Notes under the pieces: model-generated
Seen by the model: the letters and a program-made list of their open reading frames with translations, nothing else
Databases searched by the model: none
What the model was told of the DNA's origin: nothing
Assembly (NCBI RefSeq): GCF_003336805.1
Contig: NZ_QFWJ01000001.1
Location: 1-64,000, forward strand
From: Marinospirillum perlucidum
GTDB taxonomy: Bacteria > Pseudomonadota > Gammaproteobacteria > Pseudomonadales > Halomonadaceae
DNA: 64,000 nt
Direction: 5' to 3'
Program-made: the position numbers and the translations under genes
Shown here: positions 63,811 to 64,000 of the stretch, in pieces
How positions within the stretch are numbered: the first letter of the stretch is position 1
Layout of the letters: every line of letters starts with the position of its first letter

Positions 63811-64000
63811 TTATTCTTGGTCAGCTGACTGCTGATCGTTCAAACCAGCGTGCAAGGACACCAGTTGGTCAACCAGACTGCTCAGGGTATTGCTCATCAG
63901 GATGAATTCAGCATCCAAAGCAATCAGGGGGTCCTGATCCGGATTGACATCTTCCGCTTCCTGTAACAGCTCATCAGCATACTTGAGGTTTTTAAGAAAC
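63811..64000 (-). CDS. C-terminal part of a hypothetical protein, truncated by the window edge
   Basis: The open frame continues to the right edge, giving 62 C-terminal residues before TAA at 63811-63813. They are acidic and helical (KNLKYADELLQEAEDVNPDQ, then SNTLSSLVDQLVSLHAG). I do not recognise the family. It is on the same strand as the PlsC-like gene, 22 nt upstream, so it is probably part of the same operon. Confidence 0.6.
   Translation of the reverse strand, partial: FLKNLKYADELLQEAEDVNPDQDPLIALDAEFILMSNTLSSLVDQLVSLHAGLNDQQSADQE

Overview
The window looks like a chromosomal piece of a halophilic or marine gammaproteobacterium, most likely Oceanospirillales-like; the genus cannot be fixed from the sequence alone. 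The basis is a leuS-lptE-holA operon, OMPLA-type phospholipase, RNase II, unimodular QueF, many c-di-GMP proteins, and a photoactive yellow protein (PYP) very close to that of Halorhodospira. No rRNA gene, complete tRNA gene or CRISPR array was seen.

Positions 1 to about 11.4 kb are an accessory island. It holds an IS21-like terminus, a restriction-modification module with an attached HhH-GPD DNA glycosylase, an IS110-family transposon with long noncoding flanks, a small hairpin-rich MITE-like element, DUF4238 and DUF429 genes of the kind common in defence islands, a severed C-terminal domain of a type I restriction enzyme (HsdR), a P4-type tyrosine integrase, an orphan gene, a CAP-domain lipoprotein, and a 33-nt fragment of a tRNA-Ser 3' end at 11380-11412 that probably marks an old attachment site.

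From 11.5 kb the window is mostly core-like. In order: a lipase and a GIY-YIG nuclease; a DUF2256/iron-sulfur photolyase pair; holA-lptE-leuS; a REP-type repeat array; a purine-salvage neighbourhood (adenine permease, adenine deaminase, queF) interrupted by a Fic gene with a convergent small gene; an envelope-lipid block (PAP2, GT4 glycosyltransferase, OlsF-like acyltransferase); an EAL-CBS-GGDEF protein, TauE exporter and DadA. Then comes a two-gene PYP operon (pyp plus the p-coumarate ligase that supplies its chromophore), a radical-SAM ArsS-like enzyme, a MerR-controlled metal permease, an osmoprotectant-type ABC transporter, a TVP38-flavoprotein fusion, two glycosyltransferases of the arsenosugar families, further c-di-GMP enzymes, pldA, rnb, a nitrilase, a two-copy DUF1266 protein, yqjG, a CDF metal exporter and a PlsC-like acyltransferase.

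Four copies of one MITE family (three full-length 190-bp copies and one 66-bp deletion derivative) are dispersed from 15 to 46 kb. They are flanked by 4-bp CTAG/TTAG/TTAA duplications, and three of the four sit exactly on the stop codon of a neighbouring gene. The most unusual gene is pyp: it aligns without gaps over 125 residues to the Halorhodospira protein but has Phe in place of the chromophore-contacting Tyr42.
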